NCBI RefSeq assembly: GCF_018619435.1
Contig: NZ_JAHFZF010000006.1
Coordinates: forward strand, 62,001 to 126,000
Direction: 5' to 3'
DNA length: 64,000 bases
Source: Rhodoferax sp. U11-2br
GTDB taxonomy: Bacteria; Pseudomonadota; Gammaproteobacteria; Burkholderiales; Burkholderiaceae_C
The position numbers were made by a program, and so were the translations under genes. The notes beneath the pieces were generated by a model. It searched no databases, had not been told where the DNA came from, and was given only the letters and a program-made list of their open reading frames with translations. Positions 53,363 to 63,198 of the stretch are shown here, in pieces (within the stretch, counting starts at the first letter, position 1; the number at the start of each line of letters is the position of its first letter).

Positions 53363-54121
53363 TTGACAACACTTGCCATCGTCAGTGCCCTGCTGGACGA
53401 ACAAAAAGGATTGCTGGATCAACTGCAACAACCCACCAAACGGGTACGTGCCGGGCGCACTTTCTGGTGCGGGCAGTGGGCAGGCCACGAGGTGGTTCTG
53501 GTGTTGTCCAAGGTTGGCAAGGTGGCCGCCGCCAGCACCACAGCCACGTTGATTGAGGCCTTTGGTGTCGAGCGGGTGCTGTTTACCGGTGTGGCCGGTG
53601 GCATTGGGGACGGCGTCAAGGTGGGTGACGTGGTGGTGGCCGACGCCTTCATCCAGCATGACATGGACTCCGGCCCGCTGTTCCCACGCTTTGAGATCCC
53701 ACTCTATGGCCGCGCCACCCTGGACTGTGATGCGGCCCTATCGGCTCTGTTGCTTGAAGCAGTCCACGCAGGATTGGCGCGGGTTGGCGACCATTTTCAC
53801 CGTGATAGCTTGCTGGCAAATGCGGCGGTCCACAGCGGGCTGATTGCCAGTGGTGACCAGTTTGTGTGCGACCCCTTGACGGTGCACAAGATCCGCACCG
53901 ACTTGCAGGCAGCGGGCCATTTGCCGCTGGCCGTGGAGATGGAAGGCGCCGCCGTGGCCCAGGTGTGTTTTGACTATGGCGTCCCGTTTGCAGCGATGCG
54001 CACCATCTCCGACCGGGCGGATGCCGACGCCCACATGGATTTCTCGGCCTTTGTGCAGCAGGTGGCCAGTCCTTATGCCTTGGCGGTGGTGTCGCAGTTC
54101 ATGCAGTCACTGCCAAAATAA
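53363..54121 (+). CDS. 5'-methylthioadenosine/S-adenosylhomocysteine nucleosidase family
   Basis: A 252-residue nucleosidase of the MtnN/Pfs group. LAIVSALLDEQKGLLDQL includes the glutamate region and VLSKVGKVAAASTTATLIEAF the ribose site. TGVAGGIGDGVKVGDVVVAD, AVEMEGAAVAQV and RTISDRAD (catalytic aspartate) are conserved. The start is TTG, supported by GAAGGA formed across the end of the ligase gene. The middle section (about residues 115-165) is longer than in E. coli, so the substrate may differ slightly. The TAA stop falls at the edge of a dispersed repeat. Confidence 0.87.
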   Translation: MTTLAIVSALLDEQKGLLDQLQQPTKRVRAGRTFWCGQWAGHEVVLVLSKVGKVAAASTTATLIEAFGVERVLFTGVAGGIGDGVKVGDVVVADAFIQHDMDSGPLFPRFEIPLYGRATLDCDAALSALLLEAVHAGLARVGDHFHRDSLLANAAVHSGLIASGDQFVCDPLTVHKIRTDLQAAGHLPLAVEMEGAAVAQVCFDYGVPFAAMRTISDRADADAHMDFSAFVQQVASPYALAVVSQFMQSLPK

Positions 54122-54160
54122 TAGCGACCAGCCCTTATTAAATAAGGGCCAGAGTCCAAC
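54115..54160. repeat. Dispersed palindromic repeat, copy G (nucleosidase/corA convergent gap)
   Basis: AATAATAGCGACCAGCCCTT is followed by ATTAAATAAGGGCCAGAGTC. The core CCCTTATTAAATAAGGG is a near-perfect palindrome. It begins at the stop codon of the nucleosidase gene and reaches the end of corA. Confidence 0.88.
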
Positions 54161-54163
54161 TTC

Positions 54164-55150
54164 TTATTTGAGCCAGCCGCGTTTCCTGAAGTACCACATC
54201 GGCCCCAGCGCGCTGGCCACCATCAGCGCCAGGGCATATGGGTAACCCACCGTCCAGTCCAGTTCAGGCATGTACTTGAAGTTCATGCCGTAGATGCTGG
54301 CGATCAGGGTCGGTGGCAGCAAGGCCACACTCGCCACCGAAAAGATCTTGATGATCTTGTTCTGGTTGATGTTGATGAAACCCACGGTGGCGTCCATCAA
54401 GAAGTTGATCTTGTCGAACAGAAACGCGGTGTGGGAGTCAAGCGAGTCCATGTCGCGCAAAATCTGCCGCGCCTCTTCAAACTGCTCACCGTTGAGCATC
54501 TTGCTGCGCACCATGAAACTCACCGCACGGCGGGTGTCCATCACATTGCGGCGGATGCGCCCGCTCATGTCTTCGTGGCGGGCAATCGCGCCCAGCACCT
54601 CACCCGCCAGCGCGTCGGTGAGGTCGCCCGAGAGCACTTTCTGACTGACTTTTTCGAGCTCGTCGTAAATTTCTTCGAGGGTGTCGGCCGAGTACTCGGC
54701 ATCGGCGTCAAACAGCTTGAGCAACACCTCTTTGGCGTCCTCAATCAAGCCCGGTGCGCGCCGGGCACGCATACGCAGCAGCCGGAACACCGGCACGTCT
54801 TCGTCGTGGATCGAGAACAACACACCCTTGCTTTTGAGTTCTTCGTTGTCGGTGTTCAGGATAAAGGCCACCCGCACCGTGTGCGGCTCAGCGTCGTCGG
54901 CTACCAAAAAGTCGCTGCGGATATGCAGCTCACCGTTGTCTTCCTTGTAGAAGCGGGCCGACTCCTCGATGTCCTCGTCCATCGCGTCTTCGGGAATCGA
55001 CAGGCCGTAATACTGCTTGATCCAGCGTTTTTCTTCCGGTGTCGGGGATTCGAGGTCAACCCAGATGGGTTGGAAACGCGACAACTCTTCCAGGGATTCG
55101 ATTTCTTCCTGGAACAGGCGGCCATTGGCGAGGGTGAAGATATTGAGCAT
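54164..55150 (-). CDS. corA: Magnesium/cobalt transporter CorA
   Basis: A 328-residue divalent cation channel. A cytoplasmic alpha/beta domain and long helices (with ADAEYSADTLEEIYDELEKVSQKV) lead to two C-terminal membrane helices joined by the selectivity motif YGMNF. The N-terminus MLNIFTLANGRLFQEE and the end WYFRKRGWLK are normal. The upstream leader holds two hairpins. It converges on the nucleosidase gene. Confidence 0.95.
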   Translation of the reverse strand: MLNIFTLANGRLFQEEIESLEELSRFQPIWVDLESPTPEEKRWIKQYYGLSIPEDAMDEDIEESARFYKEDNGELHIRSDFLVADDAEPHTVRVAFILNTDNEELKSKGVLFSIHDEDVPVFRLLRMRARRAPGLIEDAKEVLLKLFDADAEYSADTLEEIYDELEKVSQKVLSGDLTDALAGEVLGAIARHEDMSGRIRRNVMDTRRAVSFMVRSKMLNGEQFEEARQILRDMDSLDSHTAFLFDKINFLMDATVGFININQNKIIKIFSVASVALLPPTLIASIYGMNFKYMPELDWTVGYPYALALMVASALGPMWYFRKRGWLK

Positions 55151-55170
55151 GCGCTCACTCCCAAAATAAA

Positions 55171-55271
55171 CAAAGCATCAGCGGGGGGGATTGGATTGGC
55201 TTCCAACCCCTGATGCGTGTTTTGGGGTCGAAAGCTACCGACTAGGGTAGGTTTCCAAGAGGGGCTTTCGG
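55171..55271 (-). ncRNA. Structured leader candidate upstream of corA
   Basis: Two hairpins stand in tandem. One is closed by GCATCAG / CTGATGC (55175-55216) with a G-rich and C-rich inner part. The other is closed by CGAAAGC / GCTTTCG (55229-55270) with an inner CTACC / GGTAG stem. Both would be at the 5' end of a corA transcript. The match to the known magnesium (ykoK) riboswitch is not evident, so it may be another structured element. Confidence 0.4.
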
Positions 55272-55478
55272 TTGTTGACAACCTCAGGATTATGGCATCG
55301 GGAAGTGAGCCAAAACAAGGCGAACGCAGCAAGCCCTGACACTGTTGCAGTGCAACATGGAAATAGTTGCAATAAGCTAATCTGCGGGGCATAGTGTCAT
55401 CAAGGATTCAAATTTGTTCCCCCCTGTCGTTGGCAAACTTGCCCGCGACTCTCTCAACCAAGCTGTAGGAGACTCCTT
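55272..55478 (+). promoter_or_regulatory. Upstream region of hpf
   Basis: No gene is visible. GTTGCA-G-TGCAAC (55344-55356) is a perfect 6-bp inverted repeat, and GTTGCAA recurs about 20 bases later, which suggests a protein-binding site. The hpf ribosome-binding site TAGGAGA lies just before the start. Confidence 0.4.
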
Positions 55479-55808
55479 ATGAATTTGACAATCAGTGGAC
55501 ACCACCTGGAAGTGACTCCCGCGTTACGGTCTTACGTCACCAACAAGCTCGACCGGATCAAACGCCATTTCGACCAGGTTGTGGATGTCAAAGTTCTGCT
55601 GACCCTTGAAAACCTCAAAGAAAAGGAACGTCGACAAAAAGCTGAGTGCAATATTCATATCAAAGGCATCGAACTGTTCGCGGAAAGCGCCCATTCCGAC
55701 CTGTATGCGGCGGTGGATGAATTGGTGGACAAGCTGGACCGACAGGTGGTTCGCCACAAAGACCGGTTGCAATCCCACCATCACGATGCCGCCAAGCGCC
55801 TGATGTAA
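55479..55808 (+). CDS. hpf: Ribosome hibernation-promoting factor
   Basis: A 109-residue short-form HPF/RaiA protein that binds the 30S decoding site in stationary phase. [75 protein letters not shown] are typical in order (listed in short pieces). In many betaproteobacteria rpoN lies directly upstream; here corA is in that place on the other strand. A terminator follows. Confidence 0.94.
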   Translation: MNLTISGHHLEVTPALRSYVTNKLDRIKRHFDQVVDVKVLLTLENLKEKERRQKAECNIHIKGIELFAESAHSDLYAAVDELVDKLDRQVVRHKDRLQSHHHDAAKRLM

Positions 55809-55821
55809 TTTAAACTCCGGC

Positions 55822-55852
55822 AAGCCGCCCGCTGGTGCGTGCGGCTTTTTTT
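55822..55852 (+). terminator. Rho-independent terminator of hpf
   Basis: AGCCGC...GCGGCT stem followed by seven T residues, about 14 bases after the hpf stop. Confidence 0.85.
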
Positions 55853-55889
55853 GCGTCCAATTTTTCCGGGCGCATAATTTGGGCCAATC

Positions 55890-56357
55890 ATGAACCGACT
55901 CGCGTCTATCCTCACGACTGAACATGTGCTTGTTCAGGTGGACATATCCAGCAAGAAAAGGGCTTTTGAAGAAGCAGGCCTGCTGTTCGAGAACCTCCAT
56001 GGCCTGAGCCGCGCTCTGGTCACCGACAGCCTGTTTTCGCGCGAACGCCTGGGCTCCACCGGTCTGGGCCACGGTGTGGCCATCCCGCATGGCCGCATCA
56101 AAGGCCTGAAGTCACCGATGGCTGCCGTGTTTCAGCTGGCACGTCCGATTGCTTTTGAAGCGCCGGACGAATTGCCTGTGGGGTTGATGATTTTTTTACT
56201 AGTGCCCGAGGCAGCCACGCAGAAACACCTGGAAATCCTGTCTGAAATCGCAGAGATGCTCAGTGATACAGAGCTGCGCGAAAAGCTGATGACCAGCCCG
56301 ACGGTGACCGACTTGCACGGGCTGATCACAGGTTGGCAATCGGTCCAGTCCAACTAA
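55890..56357 (+). CDS. ptsN: Nitrogen-regulatory PTS EIIA component
   Basis: A 155-residue EIIA-Ntr protein. The phosphorylated histidine is His67 in GLGHGVAIPHGRI. LFSRERLGSTGLG, LMIFLLVPEAATQKHLEILSEIAEML are conserved. It receives phosphate from NPr and regulates metabolism rather than sugar uptake. It forms a unit with hprK, starting 9 bases before its TTG start. Confidence 0.94.
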   Translation: MNRLASILTTEHVLVQVDISSKKRAFEEAGLLFENLHGLSRALVTDSLFSRERLGSTGLGHGVAIPHGRIKGLKSPMAAVFQLARPIAFEAPDELPVGLMIFLLVPEAATQKHLEILSEIAEMLSDTELREKLMTSPTVTDLHGLITGWQSVQSN

Positions 56358-56366
56358 ACCAGCACC

Positions 56367-57317
56367 TTGAAGCCCACCGTCATCAGTGCGGATGTCCTCT
56401 TTGAGGCGTTTCGCGGAAACCTGCGCTGGGAATGGGTGGCCGGGCTGGGCGCCTCCGAGCGCCGTTTTGATGAGCTGGCGGTCCGTGCGGCGCGCTCCGG
56501 TGCCGATCTGGTGGGTTACCTCAACTACATCCACCCCTATCGGGTACAGATTCTGGGTGAACGCGAAGTCGCCTACCTGTCGGATGCCACACCCGAAGAC
56601 GGTTTGCGGCGCATTGCCCGCATCGTCACGCTGGAGCCGCCGGTCCTGATCCTGGCCGATGGCCAGACCGCACCGGAAGCGCTGATGTCAATGTGTGAGC
56701 GCGCCCAGATCCCGATGTTTGCCACCCAGGGCTCCTCGGCATTTGTGATCGATGTGCTGCGGGCCTATCTGTCCAAACACTTTGCCGACCGCTGCACCAT
56801 GCACGGTGTGTTCATGGACATTCTGGGCCTGGGGGTGATGATCACCGGCGAGTCCGGCCTGGGCAAGAGTGAGTTGGGGCTGGAGCTGATTTCACGCGGT
56901 AACGGCCTAGTGGCTGACGATGCGGTGGATCTGTACCGCATCAACCAGGACACGATTGAAGGGCGCTGCCCTGAACTGCTGCTCAATTTGCTGGAGGTGC
57001 GCGGCATCGGCCTGCTCGACATCCGCTGCATTTTTGGTGAGACCGCAGTGCGGCGCAAAAAACGGCTGCAACTGATCGTGCATCTGGTCCGCCGCGAAAC
57101 CATGGAGCGCGATTACGAACGCATTCCCTACGAACCCCTGACCCAGGATGTGCTCGATGTGCCGGTGCGCAAGGTGGTGATCCAGGTGGTGGCCGGACGC
57201 AACATCGCGGTGCTGGTGGAGGCAGCGGTGCGCAACACCATCTTGCAGATCCGAGGCGTGGACACCTACAAGGAGTTTGTGGAGCGCCACCGTAAAGCGA
57301 TGGAAGAATCGCCTTAA
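56367..57317 (+). CDS. hprK: HPr kinase/phosphorylase
   Basis: A 316-residue kinase/phosphorylase acting on HPr Ser46. The Walker A GESGLGKS is at residues 161-168 and the catalytic histidine is His146 (TMHGVFMDI). The HPrK signature [18 protein letters not shown] lies near residue 210. The start is TTG: an in-frame stop (that of ptsN) lies three codons before it and the protein sequence [17 protein letters not shown] matches the family beginning. It abuts the fur stop codon with no base between. Confidence 0.94.
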   Translation: MKPTVISADVLFEAFRGNLRWEWVAGLGASERRFDELAVRAARSGADLVGYLNYIHPYRVQILGEREVAYLSDATPEDGLRRIARIVTLEPPVLILADGQTAPEALMSMCERAQIPMFATQGSSAFVIDVLRAYLSKHFADRCTMHGVFMDILGLGVMITGESGLGKSELGLELISRGNGLVADDAVDLYRINQDTIEGRCPELLLNLLEVRGIGLLDIRCIFGETAVRRKKRLQLIVHLVRRETMERDYERIPYEPLTQDVLDVPVRKVVIQVVAGRNIAVLVEAAVRNTILQIRGVDTYKEFVERHRKAMEESP

Positions 57318-57755
57318 CTAACGCGTTTTGCTGCGGTGCTCGCAGGCGCTGCCACGGGTGCAGTGTGCGTACAGACTCAAGGCGTGGTCGGCAATCGCAA
57401 AGCCTTTTTCCTTGGCCACAGCGTTTTGGCGCTGCTCGATCTGGGGGTCAAAAAACTCTTCGACACGGCCACAGTCCAGGCACACCAGATGGTCATGGTG
57501 CTGGCCTTCGTTGAGTTCATACACCGCCTTGCCACTCTCAAAATGGCTGCGTGTCAGGATCTCGGCCTGCTCAAACTGCGACAACACCCGGTACACCGTG
57601 GCCAGGCCCACATCCGATTGCTCTTCCAGCAGCACCCTGAACACATCTTCCGCCGTCATGTGGCGTCGGGTGCCCTTCTGGAAAATTTCGAGGATCTTCA
57701 GCCGAGGCAAAGTGGCCTTCAGGCCGGTGCTTTTTAGTTCGTCAATCTTGCTCAT
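57318..57755 (-). CDS. fur: Ferric uptake regulator
   Basis: A 145-residue iron-dependent repressor. [15 protein letters not shown] and [20 protein letters not shown] form the winged helix. The metal sites include [11 protein letters not shown], the HHDH of [18 protein letters not shown] and the CxxC of VCLDCG. A second cysteine pair lies in [10 protein letters not shown] at the C-terminus. The start at [11 protein letters not shown] was chosen because the upstream frame is implausible. It is divergent from bamE, a conserved arrangement. Confidence 0.96.
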   Translation of the reverse strand: MSKIDELKSTGLKATLPRLKILEIFQKGTRRHMTAEDVFRVLLEEQSDVGLATVYRVLSQFEQAEILTRSHFESGKAVYELNEGQHHDHLVCLDCGRVEEFFDPQIEQRQNAVAKEKGFAIADHALSLYAHCTRGSACEHRSKTR

Positions 57756-57855
57756 ACAGAGGTTCCGGTTTCGCGCGCAGGTGCGTCTGGGCTGGGGGTC
57801 ATTGTTGAAAACGCTGCCAGTACAATGCAAGCATCATATCGTTGCGGCCTGTCCT

Positions 57856-58407
57856 ATGTTTGATTCCATTGTTCGTTATGTCTGCTGGAGTGCACTTGGG
57901 GCCGCTGGCGTGATGCTTTCCGGGTGTGGCACGTTTGACAGCACCAGCAACCGGGTGGCCAGTCTCGTCAGGCCCTACAAGATCGATATTGTCCAGGGTA
58001 ATTTTGTCTCGAGTGAACAACTCGCTGCTCTCAAAGAGGGTATGCCACGTGGCCAGGTCAAAAATATCCTTGGCACACCGCTGCTCACCGACATTTTCCA
58101 CGCAGACCGTTGGGACTATGTCTTCACCTTCAAGCGCCAGGGGGTGGAACCCCAGGCCCGCAAGGTGACGGTGTTCTTCAAAGACGATCTGCTGGTACGC
58201 ATCGTGGCCGACCCTTTGCCCACGGAAGCCGAATTTGTGGCATCGATGGACTCAGATCGCAAGGCCGCGCCAGTACCCGTGCTGGAGATGTCCCCCGACA
58301 GCTTAAAAGCCGCCGCCCCGGCCAAAACAAGCCCTGCGGCAGAGCCCACCAAGCCGGTCGCAGCACCACCTGCAAGCTACCCGCCACTTGAAGACAGCGT
58401 GCGTTAA
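57856..58407 (+). CDS. bamE: Outer-membrane assembly lipoprotein BamE
   Basis: A 183-residue lipoprotein of the beta-barrel assembly machine. The signal ends in the lipobox LSGC with Cys24. The SmpA/OmlA domain shows PYKIDIVQGNFVSSEQLAALKEGMPRGQVKNILGTPLLTDIFHADRWDYVF in order. The C-terminus is a Pro/Ala-rich tail not seen in E. coli BamE. The ATG at 57856 is the only start with a signal peptide. It opens the dapB-tolQR-leuS-lptE stretch. Confidence 0.94.
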   Translation: MFDSIVRYVCWSALGAAGVMLSGCGTFDSTSNRVASLVRPYKIDIVQGNFVSSEQLAALKEGMPRGQVKNILGTPLLTDIFHADRWDYVFTFKRQGVEPQARKVTVFFKDDLLVRIVADPLPTEAEFVASMDSDRKAAPVPVLEMSPDSLKAAAPAKTSPAAEPTKPVAAPPASYPPLEDSVR

Positions 58408-58416
58408 CGAGGCCCC

Positions 58417-59232
58417 ATGAGCGACTTACATCTCCACCGTATTTGTGTGGCCGGTGCCAGCGGTCGTATGGGCCGCATGCTGGTTGAAGCCATCTCCCAA
58501 GCCGAGGACTGCCAACTCAGCGGTGCCCTGGATGTATCGGTTTGCCCGGCGATCGGCCTGGACCCGGCAGCATTTTTGGGCAAAAGCAGCGGCATCAGCA
58601 TCACCGCCGATTTGCCCACGGGTTTGAGCAACAGTGATGTGCTGATTGATTTCACCCGACCTGAGGGCACGCTGGCCCATTTGGCCGTATGCCGTGAACT
58701 CGGCGTGAATCTGGTCATTGGCACCACCGGGTTCACCGATGCCCAGAAGGCCGGGATTGCCGAAGCAGCCAAAGACATCGCGATTGTGTTTGCGCCCAAC
58801 ATGAGTGTGGGTGTGAACGTGACCCTCAAACTGCTGGAGATGGCGGCCAAGGCCTTGTCCACCGGCTACGACATCGAGATCATCGAAGCGCACCACCGCC
58901 ACAAGGTCGATGCACCTTCCGGCACCGCACTCAAAATGGGTGAAGTCATCGCCGGCGCCCTTGGGCGTGACCTCAAAGACTGTGCGGTATATGCGCGTGA
59001 AGGGGTCACCGGTGAGCGCGACCCGTCCAGCATCGGGTTTGCCACAATCCGCGGTGGCGACATTGTGGGTGACCACACGGTGTTATTTGCCGGTACCGGC
59101 GAGCGCATCGAGATCAGCCACAAGTCGTCCAGCCGCGTCAGCTACGCACAGGGCAGCTTGCGCGCCGTGCGTTTTCTGGCCGGTCGTACCTCCGGTCTGT
59201 TTGACATGGCCGACGTGCTCAATCTGAAATGA
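58417..59232 (+). CDS. dapB: 4-hydroxy-tetrahydrodipicolinate reductase
   Basis: A 271-residue enzyme of lysine and diaminopimelate synthesis. The NAD(P)H site [18 protein letters not shown] is at the N-terminus. [15 protein letters not shown] and the catalytic [23 protein letters not shown] are conserved, with the His-His and lysine in place. It overlaps the tolQ-like gene by 4 bases (ATGA). Confidence 0.96.
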   Translation: MSDLHLHRICVAGASGRMGRMLVEAISQAEDCQLSGALDVSVCPAIGLDPAAFLGKSSGISITADLPTGLSNSDVLIDFTRPEGTLAHLAVCRELGVNLVIGTTGFTDAQKAGIAEAAKDIAIVFAPNMSVGVNVTLKLLEMAAKALSTGYDIEIIEAHHRHKVDAPSGTALKMGEVIAGALGRDLKDCAVYAREGVTGERDPSSIGFATIRGGDIVGDHTVLFAGTGERIEISHKSSSRVSYAQGSLRAVRFLAGRTSGLFDMADVLNLK

Positions 59233-59879
59233 ACCTGGCACAGTTTTTCTGGCAGGGAGATGCCTTGGCGCGGGGCGTAGCCTTGCTGCTTTTGGCCATG
59301 TCGGTCAGCAGCTGGGTAGTGATTCTGTGGAAAGCCTGGTTGCTGCACCGCGCCAGCCGTGACGTGGATCGTTGTATCGCTGCCTTCTGGCAAGCGGGCA
59401 ATGTCGACGACGCCAGCCAGAGTATCAAGGCTTTTGACCGTGAAGCCCTTGTATTGCCTATGGTATTGGCTTCAAAAATTGAAGCAACTCACACCCTGGC
59501 CGGAGCCGGCGGTCTGCAAACCCAGTTGACCCGGGTACTGCGCAACGCCCTGCACCAGGCCTTGACGAAGCTGCAACACGGCCAGGTTCTGCTGGCCACC
59601 GTGGGTGCCACCGCACCCTTTGTGGGTTTGCTCGGCACGGTGTGGGGTATTTATCACGCGCTGATTGGTATTGCGACGGCCGGGCAGGTGACCATCGACA
59701 AAATTTCTGGCCCGGTGGGTGAGTCGCTGATCATGACGGCGGCTGGCTTGGCGGTCGCGATTCCTGCGGTGCTGGCTTACAACGTGCTTGGTCGGTCTGT
59801 GGCCCGCATTGAGGCTGAGCTCGAAGGTTTTGCCCGCGATCTGCGTGAGCTGGTGGGCAACGCCAGCGCGCAACTGTGA
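59229..59879 (+). CDS. MotA/TolQ/ExbB proton channel family protein
   Basis: A 216-residue inner-membrane proton channel subunit with three helices. [29 protein letters not shown] is the conserved central helix and [26 protein letters not shown] the last. It pairs with the following ExbD/TolR protein to energise an outer-membrane process via TonB or TolA. The genes for TonB/TolA are not nearby, so TolQ versus ExbB cannot be settled. Confidence 0.9.
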   Translation: MNLAQFFWQGDALARGVALLLLAMSVSSWVVILWKAWLLHRASRDVDRCIAAFWQAGNVDDASQSIKAFDREALVLPMVLASKIEATHTLAGAGGLQTQLTRVLRNALHQALTKLQHGQVLLATVGATAPFVGLLGTVWGIYHALIGIATAGQVTIDKISGPVGESLIMTAAGLAVAIPAVLAYNVLGRSVARIEAELEGFARDLRELVGNASAQL

Positions 59880-59895
59880 ATCAGGGCTGATCATC

Positions 59896-60378
59896 ATGTC
59901 CTTTGGCCGCCTGGACCGCAGCTCGGGCGCACAGCCCATGAGCGACATCAACATGACGCCGCTGATCGACGTGATGCTGGTGTTGGTGGTGATTTTTATC
60001 ATCACCGCGCCTTTGTTGGCCAGCTCCATCAAGCTTGATCTGCCCAAAACCGACGCCGCCAAAGCCAGTGAGGTGCCCCAGGCCGTGCGTGTTGTGGTGG
60101 ACGCCGCCGGGCAGGCGTTCCTGAATGATCGTCCGGTGTCGCAGGACGAGCTGGCGCGCCAGTTTGCGACCTCGCAACAGGCAAACCCCGACACTGAGGT
60201 GCAGTTGCGCGCTGACAAGGCGGTGCCTTACGGTCGTATTGTGGAAGTCATGGGCGCGGCGCAAAAGGTCGGGCTCAACCGCATTGGTTTTGTCGCTGAT
60301 GCCACGCCTGCCAACACCACATCCACTGCAACAGCACCCGTAGCGGCACCTGCCGGGGGCGCGCTACGCAAACCCTAA
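59896..60378 (+). CDS. ExbD/TolR family protein
   Basis: A 160-residue protein with one N-terminal helix. SDINMTPLIDVMLVLVVIFIITAPLL contains the functional aspartate in PLIDVMLVLVV. The periplasmic part carries DLPKTDAAKA and QLRADKAVPYGRIVEVMGAAQ. It works with the upstream channel subunit. The start at MSFGRLDRSSG lies 16 bases after the previous stop. The C-terminal Thr/Ala/Pro tail is unusual but unremarkable. Confidence 0.9.
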   Translation: MSFGRLDRSSGAQPMSDINMTPLIDVMLVLVVIFIITAPLLASSIKLDLPKTDAAKASEVPQAVRVVVDAAGQAFLNDRPVSQDELARQFATSQQANPDTEVQLRADKAVPYGRIVEVMGAAQKVGLNRIGFVADATPANTTSTATAPVAAPAGGALRKP

Positions 60379-60489
60379 AATCGGGTCAGTTTCACCGGGC
60401 GCGCTGTGCGTGCGCGGGGTAAGTACCAGACACTTCTCTTTTAGTCACCTTCCGCCAGAGCGGCATGTCCGCCGCCAAGACAAATCGCC

Positions 60490-63189
60490 ATGCAAGACAA
60501 ATACCAGCACCTTGACGTAGAGCCCGCCGCCCAAGCCCATTGGCAGTCCACCGACGCTTACCGGGTCACGGAAAACGCGCTAGACGTCAACGGCCAGCCC
60601 AAGAAGAAGTTCTACGCCTGCTCGATGCTGCCCTACCCCAGCGGCAAGTTGCACATGGGCCATGTGCGTAACTACACCATCAACGACATGCTCACGCGCC
60701 AGTTGCGTATGCAGGGCTACAACGTGTTGATGCCAATGGGCTGGGATGCGTTTGGCCTGCCTGCTGAGAATGCAGCGCTCAAAAACGGCGTGCCACCGGC
60801 CAAATGGACGTTTGAGAACATCGCTTACATGAAGAAGCAGATGCAGGCCATGGGCCTGGCCATCGACTGGAGCCGCGAGGTCGCCACCTGCACCCCCGAG
60901 TACTACAAGTGGAACCAGTGGCTGTTTTTGAAGATGCTCGAGAAAGGCATCGCCTACCGCAAGACACAGGTCGTCAACTGGGATCCGGTCGACATGACCG
61001 TGCTGGCCAACGAGCAGGTGATTGACGGCAAGGGCTGGCGCACCGGTGCTACTGTAGAAAAACGCGAGATTCCGGGTTATTACCTCGCCATCACCGACTA
61101 CGCCGACGAGCTGCTGGCCAATGTCACTGGCGACAAGATGCCGGGCTGGCCCGAGCGTGTCAAGCTGATGCAGGAGAACTGGATTGGCAAGAGCGAAGGT
61201 GTGCGTTTTGCCTTCCTGCACGACATTCAAGGCGCTGACGGCAAGCTGATAAATGGCGGGCGCATGTATGTGTTCACCACCCGCGCCGACACCATCATGG
61301 GTGTGACCTTTTGTGCCGTGGCGCCAGAACATCCCTTGGCGACCCATGCCGCCGCCAGCAACCCGGAGCTGGCAGCATTTATTGAAGAGTGCAAAAAAGG
61401 CGGCACCACTGAGGCCGAGATGGCCGTCAAGGAAAAAGAGGGCATGCCCACCGGGCTGTACGTCACTCACCCGCTGACCGGCAAACAGGTCGAGGTGTGG
61501 GTCGGCAACTATGTGCTGATGAGTTATGGCGATGGCGCGGTGATGGGTGTGCCTGCGCATGACGAGCGCGATTTTGCGTTTGCACTGAAATACGCCTTGC
61601 CGATCCAGCAAGTGGTGGGTGTTGGGCAGCAGGTGTTCGACAACCAGGTCTGGCACGACTGGTACGCCGACAAAGGCGCCGGTGTTGCCATCCACTCCGG
61701 CAAGTACGACGGGCTGGCTTTCAAGGACTGCGTCGCATCTGTCGCCGCCGATCTGGCCGCCCTGGGCCTGGGCGAGAAAAAAGTCACCTGGCGCCTGCGT
61801 GACTGGGGCGTGAGCCGACAGCGTTACTGGGGCACCCCGATCCCGATCATCCACTGCGACGACCACGGTGCGGTGCCGGTACCCGAGAAGGATTTGCCGG
61901 TGGTGCTGCCCGATGATCTGGTGCCCGACGGCTCGGGCAACCCGCTCAACAAATGTGAGGCTTTCCACGCCGGTGTCACCTGCCCGATCTGCGGCAAAGC
62001 GGCGCGGCGCGAAACCGACACCATGGACACCTTTGTCGATAGCTCCTGGTACTTCATGCGCTACTGCGACCCAACCAATGCCGGCAAGATGGTGGCCGAC
62101 GGTGCGGACTACTGGATGCCGATGGACCAGTACATCGGTGGCATCGAACACGCCATCCTGCACCTGCTCTACGCACGGTTCTGGACCAAGGTGATGCGTG
62201 ACCTGGGCCTGGTCAAGGTCGATGAGCCTTTCACCAAGCTGCTGACCCAAGGCATGGTGCTCAACCACATCTACAGCCGCCGCAACGACAAAGGCGGCAA
62301 AGATTACTTCTGGCCGAGCGACGTGGAGCATGTGTTTGACGACGCAGGCAAGGTCATTGGCGCGCGCCTGATCAACGCCGTCGACGACTTGCCAGTGGGC
62401 ACACCCATCGACTACGAAGGTGTGGGCACCATGTCCAAGTCCAAGAACAATGGGGTCGACCCGCAGGACCTGATCGAAAAATACGGCGCCGATACCGCCC
62501 GCCTGTACACCATGTTCACAGCCCCGCCCGAAGCCACGCTGGAGTGGAACGACGCCGCGGTGGAGGGCAGCTACCGCTTCCTGCGCCGCGTCTGGAACTT
62601 TGGCGTCAAATTGACCACTATGGATTTGGAAGCTTCTCGCTCAATATCTACAAGGGCCACAAGCCTAAATGATGTGGAATTCGGAAAAGAGGCCAAGGCC
62701 CTGCGGCTGGAGATCCACACCGTGCTCAAGCAGGTGGACTACGACTACCAGCGCATGCAGTACAACACCGTGGTGTCTGGCGCCATGAAGATGATCAACG
62801 CGCTCGAAGACTTCAAGGCGGTGGAAACCGCCGGTGCCCAGGTGGCGCTGATCGAAGGTTTTGGCATCCTGCTGCGCTGCCTGTACCCAGCCACACCCCA
62901 CATCACCCACGCTTTGTGGTCACAGCTGGGTTATGCCGGTGCCCTGGGTGATCTGCTCGATGCGCCCTGGCCGAAGGTCGACCCCAACGCCCTGGTCAAG
63001 GACGAGATCGAACTGATGCTGCAGGTCAACGGCAAACTGCGCGGCTCCTTGGTGGTCAGCAGCAGCGCCGACAAGGCGACGATTGAGCAAGCAGCCATCG
63101 CCCATGAGATGTTCCAAAAACTGGCCAATGGCGCGGCACCCAAAAAAGTGATTGTGGTGCCGGGCCGTCTGGTCAATCTGGTGGTGTAA
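60490..63189 (+). CDS. leuS: Leucyl-tRNA synthetase
   Basis: An 899-residue class-I synthetase. The HIGH motif is in [15 protein letters not shown]. The editing domain carries [14 protein letters not shown] and the KMSKS motif is [12 protein letters not shown]. Residues about 714-729 (in [15 protein letters not shown]) form an insertion with codon use unlike its surroundings. They are encoded by a dispersed repeat (62629-62676), between the catalytic core and the anticodon-binding domain. The rest is normal for betaproteobacteria. Confidence 0.97.
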   Translation: MQDKYQHLDVEPAAQAHWQSTDAYRVTENALDVNGQPKKKFYACSMLPYPSGKLHMGHVRNYTINDMLTRQLRMQGYNVLMPMGWDAFGLPAENAALKNGVPPAKWTFENIAYMKKQMQAMGLAIDWSREVATCTPEYYKWNQWLFLKMLEKGIAYRKTQVVNWDPVDMTVLANEQVIDGKGWRTGATVEKREIPGYYLAITDYADELLANVTGDKMPGWPERVKLMQENWIGKSEGVRFAFLHDIQGADGKLINGGRMYVFTTRADTIMGVTFCAVAPEHPLATHAAASNPELAAFIEECKKGGTTEAEMAVKEKEGMPTGLYVTHPLTGKQVEVWVGNYVLMSYGDGAVMGVPAHDERDFAFALKYALPIQQVVGVGQQVFDNQVWHDWYADKGAGVAIHSGKYDGLAFKDCVASVAADLAALGLGEKKVTWRLRDWGVSRQRYWGTPIPIIHCDDHGAVPVPEKDLPVVLPDDLVPDGSGNPLNKCEAFHAGVTCPICGKAARRETDTMDTFVDSSWYFMRYCDPTNAGKMVADGADYWMPMDQYIGGIEHAILHLLYARFWTKVMRDLGLVKVDEPFTKLLTQGMVLNHIYSRRNDKGGKDYFWPSDVEHVFDDAGKVIGARLINAVDDLPVGTPIDYEGVGTMSKSKNNGVDPQDLIEKYGADTARLYTMFTAPPEATLEWNDAAVEGSYRFLRRVWNFGVKLTTMDLEASRSISTRATSLNDVEFGKEAKALRLEIHTVLKQVDYDYQRMQYNTVVSGAMKMINALEDFKAVETAGAQVALIEGFGILLRCLYPATPHITHALWSQLGYAGALGDLLDAPWPKVDPNALVKDEIELMLQVNGKLRGSLVVSSSADKATIEQAAIAHEMFQKLANGAAPKKVIVVPGRLVNLVV
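62629..62676. repeat. Dispersed repeat, copy I (inside leuS)
   Basis: GGAAGCTTCTCGCTCAATAT is followed by CTACAAGGGCCACAAGCC. It matches the minus strand of copies A and E (AGCTTCT-GC-C...AAGGG-CA-A-GCC). The insertion is read in frame and lies at a surface-exposed junction. Confidence 0.75.
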
Positions 63190-63198
63190 GGAGTTCCC

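Noticed and set aside
59435-59490. AAGCCCTTGTATTGCC... in the tolQ-like gene as another repeat copy
   Set aside because: Similarity is weak and one-sided, so it was left out of the repeat set.
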